From positions 1 to 53,623 of the IMG/VR virus record IMGVR_UViG_3300042691_014963: a stretch of 53,623 nt of DNA; one strand, 5' to 3'. Numbering within the stretch: the stretch's first letter is position 1; each line of letters starts with the position of its first letter. The notes beneath the pieces were generated by a model that saw only the letters and a list, made by a program, of their open reading frames with translations, searched no databases and was not told the DNA's origin. The stretch comes from a virus. Below, piece after piece: positions 41,411 to 50,731 of the stretch. The position numbers and the translations under genes were made by a program.

Positions 41411-42583
41411 TTAAAATTTTTTCGTTTGTATTTTTAATTTTGATGAATCCAAACCGCTAACTGATTTTATTTTAAGGCCATTTATAAACACTTCACCAAC
41501 TTGGCGAGGTGCACTTGTACTAGGATTTTTAGAAGAAGTAATAACTTCTTTTACGGCATCCGCTTTACCTTGTTCATAAAAATGTGCAGCTATTTTGTCA
41601 GCATTCATCGCTGTGTACAAAGCTTTATGGTAACCCGGTGCATCTGTTACATTCCCCTCGCTGTCTAGAAACTTTCCGACAAAAGATTGTATATTTGATT
41701 GGGTTTCCGCTACTTGAGACGGATTTTGCAAACTATATCTAAATTTTTTTTCACCTAAATTAAATTCAAAACCTTTGAATTCATTATTGAAAAGATTAAT
41801 GGTTTGCTTTCTAAACGCCTCTTGTTGTTGAGCCACTTTGCTCTGCTCTTTATTGTATCGATTAAAAAAATCAAATGCTTTTTGATATTCATTATTTATC
41901 GTAGGACGAGATTTTATTTCAGCATAATATTTTTCTTTAGTTTCTTCTAAAAATTTTTTTGCTTTTGAAACCTCTTCTTTAAAAGCTAGTTTTTTTAATC
42001 TAATTTCTCTATCATCGTCTAGATCCTCATCGTAATAAAATTTATCTTCTAATAAAAAGTCAATTTCATCATTATCTAAATGAGGTTTTGTTTTTTTATA
42101 ATATTCTTTTAATAGAGCATTATTACTAATATTTGAATAGTCCGCATTTAACCTTACATAGTCTTCTACGGTACCACCTGTTTCTTCCATAAACAAAACA
42201 AGCTTTTCAATGTTTTCAGGTAATGGTTTCCCTGTATTAACTTGTTCATTTATATGGTGCTCTAATTCTTGAGTTGTTTCTTTTGTCTCTTGTTTTATTT
42301 CTTGTTCAGAGATTTCTTGAATAACATTTTCAACGGTCCCTTCGTTTCCTTGCTCCATTTCTTGCAATTCCACTGCGGGCTGTTCTGTGCGTAACACGCT
42401 TTCATTTGTGCTTTGTTCTTGAACGGCATCCTCTTGTTCTTTAGGTATTACTACTTTAATTGGTTCGTCCTGTGCTACAGATAAATCAATTTTTATTGGT
42501 TCATCTATTTTTGCAAGTTTTTTCATTGCAGGTTTTCTACCTTTAATTTTAAACTCTCCTTCTACTTTTTCGTTTTGTGACAT
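41411..42583 (-). CDS. Putative scaffolding protein (390 aa)
   Basis: 390 residues, acidic, Glu/Gln-rich and mostly helical; residues ~45-120 are low-complexity (repeated EQE, QEISEQ). A small basic end (SSKLKIQTKKF) could contact the capsid shell. These traits and the place between portal and capsid genes are those of phage scaffolds; sequence conservation is not expected in this class. Confidence 0.7.
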   Translation of the reverse strand: MSQNEKVEGEFKIKGRKPAMKKLAKIDEPIKIDLSVAQDEPIKVVIPKEQEDAVQEQSTNESVLRTEQPAVELQEMEQGNEGTVENVIQEISEQEIKQETKETTQELEHHINEQVNTGKPLPENIEKLVLFMEETGGTVEDYVRLNADYSNISNNALLKEYYKKTKPHLDNDEIDFLLEDKFYYDEDLDDDREIRLKKLAFKEEVSKAKKFLEETKEKYYAEIKSRPTINNEYQKAFDFFNRYNKEQSKVAQQQEAFRKQTINLFNNEFKGFEFNLGEKKFRYSLQNPSQVAETQSNIQSFVGKFLDSEGNVTDAPGYHKALYTAMNADKIAAHFYEQGKADAVKEVITSSKNPSTSAPRQVGEVFINGLKIKSVSGLDSSKLKIQTKKF

Positions 42584-42616
42584 AATATAATAATATAAAA
42601 TTGGTTAATTTGTTAT

Positions 42617-45013
42617 TTAAGTTCCTAATTCGGATAATCCATCAAATACTGGATTAGACTCAAAATCTTTTGGCAATGAATTATTTTTTCTTTGATCTAT
42701 TAATTCCGATTGTTGTGTGGCTTGTATCTTTGTTCTTTCGTCTTTTCTATTTTCTTGTTCTTGAAATTTATTTAAATCGGATTGTACTTTTAATTGGGCT
42801 AATTGCATATCATATTGAAAAGCTTCAGCTAATAATTGCTTTTTAATTTCAGCTTCTGTTTGCATTCTTTGTAATTCAAATTGAGATTTTGCTTGCTCTA
42901 AGTTAACCATAGTTTCAGTTAAAGCTTGTTGTTTTTGAACTTCAAACATTGCAGCTTTCTCAGCGCTTTCAGAATTTGCTTGAGCTTGCGCTTGTATATT
43001 AGCCAATTGTTGTTGTTGTATCTTTTCTTGCTTACGTAATCTTTTTAATTTTAATAATTCGTTTGCAAGTTTTAAATTTTTAATTTGTCTAATATCAATA
43101 GCATCTTCCAAATCAATTCCTCCATTTTGTAAAGAAACTTGTATATTTTGTTCTAATTGGGCTTTTTCTTCTTCATCCGGTTCAACTTCTAAATAAATAC
43201 CAAAATCGTATAAATTTAAATTACTTACTTCCTTAAGTGTTTCAACATTATAAGTAGAAATACTATTCTTTAATGAGTTTTCAGTTAATGGGAAATTTAA
43301 ACAATCAGCAATTCTTAAAGATATATTTTCGCAGGTTTTAACAGTTAAATACAAACTTGCATCTTTTATATGTCTTGTTGCAACGTTTGAAGCATTTGCA
43401 GCCATTTTTTGTAAACCTACTAAGGCATTTGAATCTGGTTTGCTTCCATCAACAGCTTCATTTAATCCCGTTACATCACGGATCATTTGTAGATAATATT
43501 GATAAGTTTGAATTAAACTTTGTATTTTACCTTGTCCACCCGATGTTGCTAACTCTTGAATAGGAACTTTAGCTCTATTTAATTCTCCGTCTTGATTTAA
43601 TGATCTACCAACAATACTACCCGTTTGGAAATACATATTTAATGCCTCCGCAGGATTGTAATTTGTACCATTACCAAGATCAACTTCCGCTAATCCATCA
43701 ACATCTAAAAATACACCATCAGGAACTACTCTTGATAATACCTGTTGTAATTTTAAATGCGTTAATTGAATCATATCGGCAAAAGATATACATTTGCTTA
43801 CAATAGAATCAATTCTTCCTTTATACATTCTAGGAGCTACTATATTATAATTCATTTGCACTCTTGTAGTATCAGCTGCTGGACGTGTCATATCATTTGA
43901 CAGTTTCCATTCTAACATCATATCTGTACCTACAATTTTTGCTCCCGTATATAATACTTCTATTGTTCTAGAAACTTTTTCAAAATTGTCATTTTTAGGT
44001 GGGTTAAAAGAGCTATCTTTTTGTATAACTTTTTCTAATCCGTTTTCACCATGTTTGATTTTAAATACCTGATCCATATAAGTTTTATACTCAAAATATA
44101 ATACTTGTACGGTATTAGTATCGTAATTACCCCATCCCTGAATATATTGTCTGTTGCCAGGCATTTGTTGAATTCTATATAATTCATCCTCGGAAATATG
44201 AGGAAATTGTTTTTTTAATTCTGGAATTGTAACAGCTTTTACTTCTCCAACATAATAAATATCTTCAAAATTAGGATCTTCTGTATATGAATAAACCATA
44301 TAAGCTGGATCTACATAATCAATAACAATACCTTCAGTTGGGTTAAATGAAGTTTTTGTTGCTGCAATACCTATTGTTGTTAAATCATAATTTAATCTTT
44401 TTCTAGTAAGATCAAATTTATTTGTTTTTAATATTGTATTTATTGCTTCTTCTTCTGCTATCTCAATTGATTGCTTATAAGAAAGCTGCATATGAAGTTG
44501 TAATTCATCTTTTGTTCTAGGTAAATCTGCGGCTGGAATATTACTTTTTGCAATATTAATACCTGTAGTTTGCATTGCTTCCTGTATTTGTGACTGAGCC
44601 ACCATATCAAATGCTAATGCTGAAGCATAATCGGTACGTTTTTTTATTGATTCTGGATCTTGAGCAAAAGCTCTTACGTCATATGTTTTTTGGGATATAC
44701 CATTTGCAACTATATCTACAAACTTTGATAATATAGGTACTGGTGTCCAGTCTAAATTCAAATAAGATAAATCACCATTTATTGATAACTCATCTTTATA
44801 TTTTTGCGGAGACTGTTCTCCTCTGGCATATAATCTTAATCTATTAAAATTATTCCAATTAGTTAAATATCTATTACCAGAGGTTCTACCATAATTGAAC
44901 CATTCTTGTTCTATAGCACGTGACACTTGTAATCCATATTCTTCGGATGCTTTAGTAGCATCGTCTACAACTTGACTAGGAAAAGCACTATTTGTATTTG
45001 TGTATATATTCAT
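42617..45013 (-). CDS. Portal protein (798 aa)
   Basis: 798 residues. The first ~130 residues contain the wing-type helices of portal proteins, the central part has DPAYMVYSYTEDPNFEDIYY and GLNEAVDGSKPDSNALVGLQ, the latter resembling the stem/channel region, and the last ~180 residues form a Gln/Glu/Lys-rich coiled coil, the 'barrel' of long podovirus portals. The gene follows the terminase after zero bases. Confidence 0.82.
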   Translation of the reverse strand: MNIYTNTNSAFPSQVVDDATKASEEYGLQVSRAIEQEWFNYGRTSGNRYLTNWNNFNRLRLYARGEQSPQKYKDELSINGDLSYLNLDWTPVPILSKFVDIVANGISQKTYDVRAFAQDPESIKKRTDYASALAFDMVAQSQIQEAMQTTGINIAKSNIPAADLPRTKDELQLHMQLSYKQSIEIAEEEAINTILKTNKFDLTRKRLNYDLTTIGIAATKTSFNPTEGIVIDYVDPAYMVYSYTEDPNFEDIYYVGEVKAVTIPELKKQFPHISEDELYRIQQMPGNRQYIQGWGNYDTNTVQVLYFEYKTYMDQVFKIKHGENGLEKVIQKDSSFNPPKNDNFEKVSRTIEVLYTGAKIVGTDMMLEWKLSNDMTRPAADTTRVQMNYNIVAPRMYKGRIDSIVSKCISFADMIQLTHLKLQQVLSRVVPDGVFLDVDGLAEVDLGNGTNYNPAEALNMYFQTGSIVGRSLNQDGELNRAKVPIQELATSGGQGKIQSLIQTYQYYLQMIRDVTGLNEAVDGSKPDSNALVGLQKMAANASNVATRHIKDASLYLTVKTCENISLRIADCLNFPLTENSLKNSISTYNVETLKEVSNLNLYDFGIYLEVEPDEEEKAQLEQNIQVSLQNGGIDLEDAIDIRQIKNLKLANELLKLKRLRKQEKIQQQQLANIQAQAQANSESAEKAAMFEVQKQQALTETMVNLEQAKSQFELQRMQTEAEIKKQLLAEAFQYDMQLAQLKVQSDLNKFQEQENRKDERTKIQATQQSELIDQRKNNSLPKDFESNPVFDGLSELGT

Positions 45014-47236
45014 TTATTCAATAATTTTTGACGTAGTCCCTCTATTATTATATTTTTTAAATCCTAAAGGTATATTTGTTACTTCTTTTTTATATGTTGG
45101 TATATACTTATTTTTATTACAAGCCATTATTGCTAACCCCGAACTAATAGAAGCATCATGACTTGTTCTAGAATTTATATTAAATCTTGCCCAATCTTCT
45201 AAAGTTTCTTGAAAGTACATTGTGCCATATCCGTATTCAAATAATCCAATGTGATCTTCTATATAGGTTTCAATAGCGGCCGCGTGCGCTTGTATAACAT
45301 CTTGTGAAGAGTTTGGTATACCGCCTATTTCTCTTTCTGTAGCAGATAATTTACTGTATGTTTTATCTGGTCTATTCATTGAAAAATTTCTGTAACCTCG
45401 TCTTTTTAAATAGTATAATAACCTTGGTTTATTATTTTCCGCAAGTACTGGCATGCCATAAAAAACTAAAGCCATTAGTACATCTTCAAAAAATATTTCA
45501 GCTGTTTGAGGTCTAGATATATATTGTAAAAAAAACGTATTAGAGGGGGCGTCGTCCATTGTAAATTTGGTTAATCCATGAAGTGCTCCTTTTGATCCAA
45601 TACCGTCTACTGTTCCCGATATATCATAACTATCGCAACCAAAAGCCCCTATATGTTCATTGCCCGGGTATTTACCACCATTTTTTAATATTACGTGGTT
45701 TTGCAAATAATACGGAGGAATCCAAGAAATTAAAAATCTTCCATTTTTATTAGGATAAAAAACTACCCTTGTATCTTGCACTCCGTTTTCCCATTGGAAA
45801 TTTCCTCTGGTTAAATTATTACTATTTCTTAAATCATTATTATAATCAATTTGCTCGTATATTTTTGTAAGATTAAATAATGATTGTTTTGTTTCATCTC
45901 TGAAGGCATGTTGCTCTGTTCTTGGAAATTGACGATAATATTCGTTTAATCCATCTGGATCAGATTTTAATCCGTCAACTTCATTTTGCCAATGCTCAAT
46001 AACGCCTACTTCAATATCATTTCCATCGATTCCTCTAATTTGCGTTTTTGGAGTATTGAATACAGGTAAGCCATAAGTATCAATGAATCCCTCGTAGGAC
46101 CATTCCATAGGTATGAACAAACTATATAATCCTGAGCCAGTCTGTCCATTGGCGTTTCTTTTTGTAACATCGGAATTGTAATAAAGCTTTTTAAAATTAT
46201 CTCCCCCCTTATCTAAAGCATTTGATGTTGAACCCATCATACACTTACCAATAATTCGGCTACCTAATCGTAAACATGTTTTTGTAACACGCCAGTTATT
46301 TAATATATTATCTGGTCTAAGCCATTTTCCACTCTCATCATGAACAAGAAGTTTTAATTTTTCTCCATCATAAGAGTTGTCTCCTGTATTTTTCCAGTCA
46401 ATTGTAGTATCAAGTCCATCAAGTTCTTCTGGAACATCATTATTATCTAATTTTTTTCTGGTAAATTTAGAAGCCGGGACTCTATAGGCTAATTCCGTTT
46501 TTGGCCTATCCATACCGTCTTGAATAGGTTTAAAAAAGAAAGGGTAATTAAGTGAGATTGGGACAACCTTGTCAGTAAACATTGTTTTAGCATCTGCTCC
46601 TGACTTAGACAATATACCAAATCTTGAGTCACTTGATATTGTCGCTTGATTAACTAATTCTGCCGAAGACATAAATGAAAATCCAGAACGTCTGTTTTTT
46701 AAATAACACATTCCATAACATCTATGATCCGCTTTGCAGGCTTCCCAAAATATGAAGAATAATCTGTTTGACTCTCTAAAGTCTGGAGCTCCTACATCAA
46801 TTTTGCTCCATTGTAGGTACATATAATGTGTACCAGTTATATAAGTGGGGATTCCATTGTTATAAAAAGAAAATCCGTCTTCACGTCTTTTAAACTCTTC
46901 ATCAATATAGTCATACCATTTTTCTTTAAATGCATCTGGATATTTATTCCAATCAAATACATTTTTTATTTTTGTAAGTTCTTTTGGTATTTCTAATTGT
47001 TCCCAATATTGTAGTTCTTTTTTAGAATCTCTTTTATATGAACTTTCTATTAAAGGTAAAGCTATTTTTAAATTCTGTATTTCGTATATTTCGCCAATTT
47101 TGCCAGTCTTACTTATAACAATAACATCGTGTTCTTTATTATACCCGTATTTCCACTTATTATTTTTATTACCGGTTTTTATAACACTTGATTTAATATA
47201 ATCTGGTAAAACTCTAAATAAAGTATTTTCGTACAT
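45014..47236 (-). CDS. terL: Terminase large subunit (740 aa)
   Basis: 740 residues. The ATPase has an atypical Walker A (KNRRSGFSFM, about residues 180-189, with no Lys at the usual GK position), an LLVHDESGKW Walker B near 299, and an MMGSTSNA motif-III-like segment. The RNase H-type nuclease domain includes FGCDSYD (near 534) with its acidic ligand. The enzyme cuts and packages DNA at the portal. A separate small subunit is not evident; the 91-residue gene upstream is a candidate. Confidence 0.85.
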   Translation of the reverse strand: MYENTLFRVLPDYIKSSVIKTGNKNNKWKYGYNKEHDVIVISKTGKIGEIYEIQNLKIALPLIESSYKRDSKKELQYWEQLEIPKELTKIKNVFDWNKYPDAFKEKWYDYIDEEFKRREDGFSFYNNGIPTYITGTHYMYLQWSKIDVGAPDFRESNRLFFIFWEACKADHRCYGMCYLKNRRSGFSFMSSAELVNQATISSDSRFGILSKSGADAKTMFTDKVVPISLNYPFFFKPIQDGMDRPKTELAYRVPASKFTRKKLDNNDVPEELDGLDTTIDWKNTGDNSYDGEKLKLLVHDESGKWLRPDNILNNWRVTKTCLRLGSRIIGKCMMGSTSNALDKGGDNFKKLYYNSDVTKRNANGQTGSGLYSLFIPMEWSYEGFIDTYGLPVFNTPKTQIRGIDGNDIEVGVIEHWQNEVDGLKSDPDGLNEYYRQFPRTEQHAFRDETKQSLFNLTKIYEQIDYNNDLRNSNNLTRGNFQWENGVQDTRVVFYPNKNGRFLISWIPPYYLQNHVILKNGGKYPGNEHIGAFGCDSYDISGTVDGIGSKGALHGLTKFTMDDAPSNTFFLQYISRPQTAEIFFEDVLMALVFYGMPVLAENNKPRLLYYLKRRGYRNFSMNRPDKTYSKLSATEREIGGIPNSSQDVIQAHAAAIETYIEDHIGLFEYGYGTMYFQETLEDWARFNINSRTSHDASISSGLAIMACNKNKYIPTYKKEVTNIPLGFKKYNNRGTTSKIIE

Positions 47237-47511
47237 TATTTGGATCTCCCTTCTGCAAAGCCTTTAAATGTTTTTGCTATTGGTTCTTTTTCGCTTTCTT
47301 CTAACATTTTTTCCTCTTCTTCAATCCGACTAAGAATTTCAAAAGCATCAAATATAGCTAGTTTTTTTGTTGCCGCCGCATTCTTTAATTTATCTGCTGC
47401 TAAATCATCATCCCCATTATCTAGAATAGCTTCTTCTGCAACTTTAATAAGCTCCAATACCGCTTTGTGACCAGCTTGGACTATATTCTTCTTCGTCTCC
47501 TTTATATTCAT
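47236..47511 (-). CDS. Small helical protein upstream of terL (91 aa)
   Basis: 91 residues, mainly helical with a clear charge pattern (GDDDLAADKLKNAAATKKLA, SRIEEEEKMLEESEKEP). Its stop overlaps the terL start by one base. A small terminase subunit is possible from position and helical design, but no HTH is evident. It overlaps the GroES-like gene by 68 bases. Confidence 0.6.
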   Translation of the reverse strand: MNIKETKKNIVQAGHKAVLELIKVAEEAILDNGDDDLAADKLKNAAATKKLAIFDAFEILSRIEEEEKMLEESEKEPIAKTFKGFAEGRSK

Positions 47512-48061
47512 ATTTAATTACAATATCATTAGATTTCATACAATATAATCGCTGGCCTTCTATTATAAATTCAAATTCGCCATTCGGCGTATATCCAACT
47601 AAGTCTCCAGGATTAATTTTAAGCGCTTTTAAAGCGTCATTTCCATATTTTAATATTCCAATAAGCTTACGCTCTTTATCGAGCTTTAAATGGTCTATAT
47701 TTTTTAATGGCTTAATAAAGCATCTGTCTCCAAATGATTTCCATTCACCGTCTGTTTTATATAAATATATTTGATCTAAATCACAAAAAAATTGATTATC
47801 CATAAAATAGGACCTACTATTTTTTTTATTTCCTTTAGTGTCATAAAATACTCTAAAAACATTATGATGTATAATAACAAAATCACCTTCTTTTATATCT
47901 GTTTTATAAGCTAATGGTGTTGAAACAACTTGTGCTAAATTATTAACAGATCTAAAACTTTCAATTTTAGTGTTTAATATTAAATTTTTACCTTCAATAT
48001 TTATTTCGTTATCATATCTTTCGCCTACTGGCTTTACAATAAAACTAAATACACTACGCAT
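47444..48061 (-). CDS. Double GroES-like protein (205 aa)
   Basis: 205 residues. The second half (RCFIKPLKNID... KINPGDLVGYTPNG, EFEFIIEGQRLYCMKSNDIV) follows the GroES strand order including the GD(R/L)V turn and the final MxxxDI strand. The first half has a similar turn (IKEGDFVIIHHNVFRVF) and a matching strand order, so the protein looks like two GroES domains in tandem. It could replace or complement a GroES ring for folding a phage protein such as the capsid. No mobile-loop sequence can be assigned by eye. Confidence 0.65.
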   Translation of the reverse strand: MRSVFSFIVKPVGERYDNEINIEGKNLILNTKIESFRSVNNLAQVVSTPLAYKTDIKEGDFVIIHHNVFRVFYDTKGNKKNSRSYFMDNQFFCDLDQIYLYKTDGEWKSFGDRCFIKPLKNIDHLKLDKERKLIGILKYGNDALKALKINPGDLVGYTPNGEFEFIIEGQRLYCMKSNDIVIKYEYKGDEEEYSPSWSQSGIGAY

Positions 48062-48071
48062 AATATATTAG

Positions 48072-48299
48072 TTAATATTCAAGATCATATTCAACTGAGA
48101 TAGCCATATTTGAATTAAACTTTTTCCATGGCATTACTTCATCTTCTTTTCTTATATATATATTGTAAGATCCATCGGCATGATCTAATCTAATATAAGC
48201 TATTTCATGCCCTCCATATACAATTTGACCAATAGAATAATGCATAGCTTCATTCTTGTAATCAGATCCTATACTTATTTTTCTAATTACTGAGTCCAT
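48072..48299 (-). CDS. Small hypothetical protein (75 aa)
   Basis: 75 residues, strand-rich in the middle (HYSIGQIVYGGHEIAYIRLD), acidic at the end. No recognised domain. Its ATG overlaps the stop of the next gene upstream by one base. Confidence 0.55.
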   Translation of the reverse strand: MDSVIRKISIGSDYKNEAMHYSIGQIVYGGHEIAYIRLDHADGSYNIYIRKEDEVMPWKKFNSNMAISVEYDLEY

Positions 48300-48553
48300 T
48301 ATTCTACTTCTTTAACTTCTTCTTCTATATCTGTATAAGTACCATCTTCTAAATTAATATTAATAGGCCCATACTCTTCTTGTAGTTTTGTTTTAAACTC
48401 TTCAATTGCTTTATTAACATCTGCTATTTGATGCAGGAATCCATGTTTTTGTGATTCTAATAATCCAATATTAGTTAATAACGCTTGAAGATCTTTTTGT
48501 TGGTTTACAATTATTTCTAATTGTTCTTTTGTAATTTGTTTTACTACTTCCAT
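48299..48553 (-). CDS. Small coiled-coil protein (84 aa)
   Basis: 84 residues, coiled coil over most of its length (EQLEIIVNQQKDLQALLTNI) and an acidic end. Function unknown; the position among late genes suggests an assembly role. Confidence 0.58.
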   Translation of the reverse strand: MEVVKQITKEQLEIIVNQQKDLQALLTNIGLLESQKHGFLHQIADVNKAIEEFKTKLQEEYGPININLEDGTYTDIEEEVKEVE

Positions 48554-48592
48554 TTTATTTGATTTAATTATTAATATTATTTTTTATTGTTT

Positions 48593-49324
48593 TTAAAGTT
48601 GAAATAATAGGCTACCTGACATACCAGCATAAGGTTGCGTATTAACGTAACTAACATTTGTCCCTGCTATTATATCATTACCATTACCACTTTGATCAAT
48701 TAATGACGAAGCCAAATTACCCCCCTGCATAGTAAGCATAATGGTAGGTGGAGAAGCCATAAGATTCATTTGAGGAGGAAAAAATGGTGAAAAGACGTCA
48801 TATACATCAGTCGTGCTCCATCTAAAATTATTCATCATCCCATTTAATATGTATTCCTGGCCATTAGACCCTATATTCATTTGATTACCGCCAGTTGGTA
48901 TTGCTGGCGATGGAGAGGATACAGGCGTTGAAGTAACCCATGTTCCATTTACCCCCAAATAAACATTATTTCCTTTACGTTCTATAACAAAATAATTCCA
49001 AAAATTAGTATTTATTGCAGTTGAAACATCCCAAATAAATATAAGGTAGCTGTTTGTAGAATACAAAAATTCCCAATTTGCGCCATTTCTAGTTAAAAAG
49101 GCAGCATGCTCTCCCTGTATATCTGCTCCAAATGAAAAAAACACATGCGGCTCACTAGTTGCTTTTGGAGTTATATACCCAGCATAAAACTCTATAGTAT
49201 AATTCTGCCCAGTTGGTATATCAAACATAGGATCTGCCGGTATTTCTGCGCTAAATGGTATTGGTCCGCCAGATTGATAACTTGCGTTAGGCCAACCTAT
49301 CCCTATTCCATTTCCAAATCCCAT
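48593..49324 (-). CDS. LamG/concanavalin-like tail or spike protein (243 aa)
   Basis: 243 residues in the pattern of a LamG jelly roll: YTIEFYAGYI, VFFSFGADIQG, a following EFLYSTNSYLIFIWD strand run, NYFVIERKGNNVYLGVNGTW, MMNNFRWSTTDVY and the late SLIDQSGNGNDI. Such domains in phages bind surface glycans or cover receptor-binding tips. The start codon overlaps the stop of the following small structural gene (ATGA-type). Confidence 0.7.
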   Translation of the reverse strand: MGFGNGIGIGWPNASYQSGGPIPFSAEIPADPMFDIPTGQNYTIEFYAGYITPKATSEPHVFFSFGADIQGEHAAFLTRNGANWEFLYSTNSYLIFIWDVSTAINTNFWNYFVIERKGNNVYLGVNGTWVTSTPVSSPSPAIPTGGNQMNIGSNGQEYILNGMMNNFRWSTTDVYDVFSPFFPPQMNLMASPPTIMLTMQGGNLASSLIDQSGNGNDIIAGTNVSYVNTQPYAGMSGSLLFQL

Positions 49325-49629
49325 TAGTACAATGCTATTATATTACTGCAAGTTGTAGTTTCCGTCCCGTCATCATCCGCATATACTGCATCAACAATAA
49401 CTGGAAAAAAAGTGCCATTCGGTATATTTTTAAAAACAGTGCATACCGCATTAACGCCCCCCGTTCCATTATCTGCATCTCCTCCTATAACTTTACAAAC
49501 TAACGTACCGCCTGTTCCTATATATAAAGCTGCTGAATTTAATAACGGACTTGATCCCGTAGGATTTCCTGTTGGCGTTACTAATGCAGCACTTGTTCCA
49601 AAATCTGGTTGATTACCGTATTGTCCCAT
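49324..49629 (-). CDS. Small virion/spike-base-like protein (101 aa)
   Basis: 101 residues, Gly/Thr/Val-rich, with NSAALYIGTGGTLVCKVIGG and then VFKNIPNGTFFPVIVDAVYA and a final NIIALY. This is the pattern of the short beta-structured spike-base proteins of many tailed phages, which decorate the capsid or carry a tail tip. Confidence 0.68.
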   Translation of the reverse strand: MGQYGNQPDFGTSAALVTPTGNPTGSSPLLNSAALYIGTGGTLVCKVIGGDADNGTGGVNAVCTVFKNIPNGTFFPVIVDAVYADDDGTETTTCSNIIALY

Positions 49630-49631
49630 AA

Positions 49632-49889
49632 TTATTTTTTAAATATTTTACTATATATTTTACTTTTATTTCTTATTATATCTCCATTTAATGGGAATTC
49701 TAATACAACATCTCCCGGAAAAGAATATTCTTTCTCTGGTTCCATAATTTTAGAATTGCCTTCATTATCAATACCCAAAACGGGGAAACCTACGTTTTTC
49801 ATTGTGATTTCCCCGCTAGGTATTACATTATAAGGTCTATCTTTATCAGGACTATTTTTTTTATAACCTGTTGTTGATAGATTTTTCAT
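49632..49889 (-). CDS. Small hypothetical protein (85 aa)
   Basis: 85 residues with a basic, short-sequence composition and a PEKEYSFPGDVVLEFP segment. No domain recognised. Lies between the basic repeat protein and the spike-base-like protein in the late operon. Confidence 0.5.
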   Translation of the reverse strand: MKNLSTTGYKKNSPDKDRPYNVIPSGEITMKNVGFPVLGIDNEGNSKIMEPEKEYSFPGDVVLEFPLNGDIIRNKSKIYSKIFKK

Positions 49890-50693
49890 TTAGCATTTTT
49901 TCATTTTAGCTGGAGTTTTTTTACCACCCATTTTGGTAACCGCTTGTCTACCTAATTGCTTAGCTGGAGATTTTTTCATTTGTCTAGCTGGAACGTCTCC
50001 AGTATTAGAACCAATTACTTTTTTATATTTACCAGTAGATTTATCTAATACTACTTTCTCATAAATATTTTTGTAAGCAGTACCAGCTTTTCTAGTCTCG
50101 TTGGCTTTTTTGTTACCCATCTCACCAGCTGTAATAGGTCCAAATCCTGCATTTCTTAATTTTTTATCAATAGCCGTACTATCAGCAGAAGCTCTTTTAC
50201 TGGTTTCAGCCATAATTTTATTTTTAATATCTTGCTCAAGCTTTTTTCTCATAGCTTCGCCTTCTGAACGCGCTTTTTCAGTTTTAGCTTTAGCATCGCT
50301 TTCTTTTTTCTTAGCGATCATTGCTTCAACTTCTTTATCAACTTGCTTTGCAGGCGATTTAGAAAATTTATAATTTCTTTTATATTTACCTGTAGTTTTG
50401 TCTTTATCTACAGAACGGATAATTTGTGAGTCAAATTGGTCTTTTATAAGGCTTCTAGTTTCATTAGCCTTTTTATTTCCCATTTCTCCTGCTGTAATTT
50501 TACCGAATCCAGCGTCTCTTAATTTTTTATCTACACTAGTGCTATCTGCTACCGCTTTTTTCTCGTTTTCGTCACGTCTAACTTTTCTAGCAATCATTTC
50601 GTCAACTTCTCTGTCAACTTGTTTAAATGGAGTAGGAATACTACGTCCTGTTTTTGCGTAATTCCCTCTACCTGGGTTCATTTTAAATGCCAT
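49890..50693 (-). CDS. Basic repeat protein with SPAK motifs (267 aa)
   Basis: 267 residues, very rich in Lys, with MAFKM at the start and TPAKMKKC at the end. Two long repeats (about residues 30-115 and 125-225) share VDKKLRDAGFGKITAGEMGN / IDKKLRNAGFGPITAGEMGN and a following TTGKYKR / STGKYKK block; SPAKQ motifs occur twice and near the end. The Lys/Pro/Ala pattern recalls histone H1-like tails and would suit a DNA-associated virion protein. Function is inferred. MAFKM is shared with the gene at 51148. Confidence 0.7.
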   Translation of the reverse strand: MAFKMNPGRGNYAKTGRSIPTPFKQVDREVDEMIARKVRRDENEKKAVADSTSVDKKLRDAGFGKITAGEMGNKKANETRSLIKDQFDSQIIRSVDKDKTTGKYKRNYKFSKSPAKQVDKEVEAMIAKKKESDAKAKTEKARSEGEAMRKKLEQDIKNKIMAETSKRASADSTAIDKKLRNAGFGPITAGEMGNKKANETRKAGTAYKNIYEKVVLDKSTGKYKKVIGSNTGDVPARQMKKSPAKQLGRQAVTKMGGKKTPAKMKKC

Positions 50694-50731
50694 TTCTTTT
50701 TGTTTTAATTATTATTTGTTATTTTTGTCGG

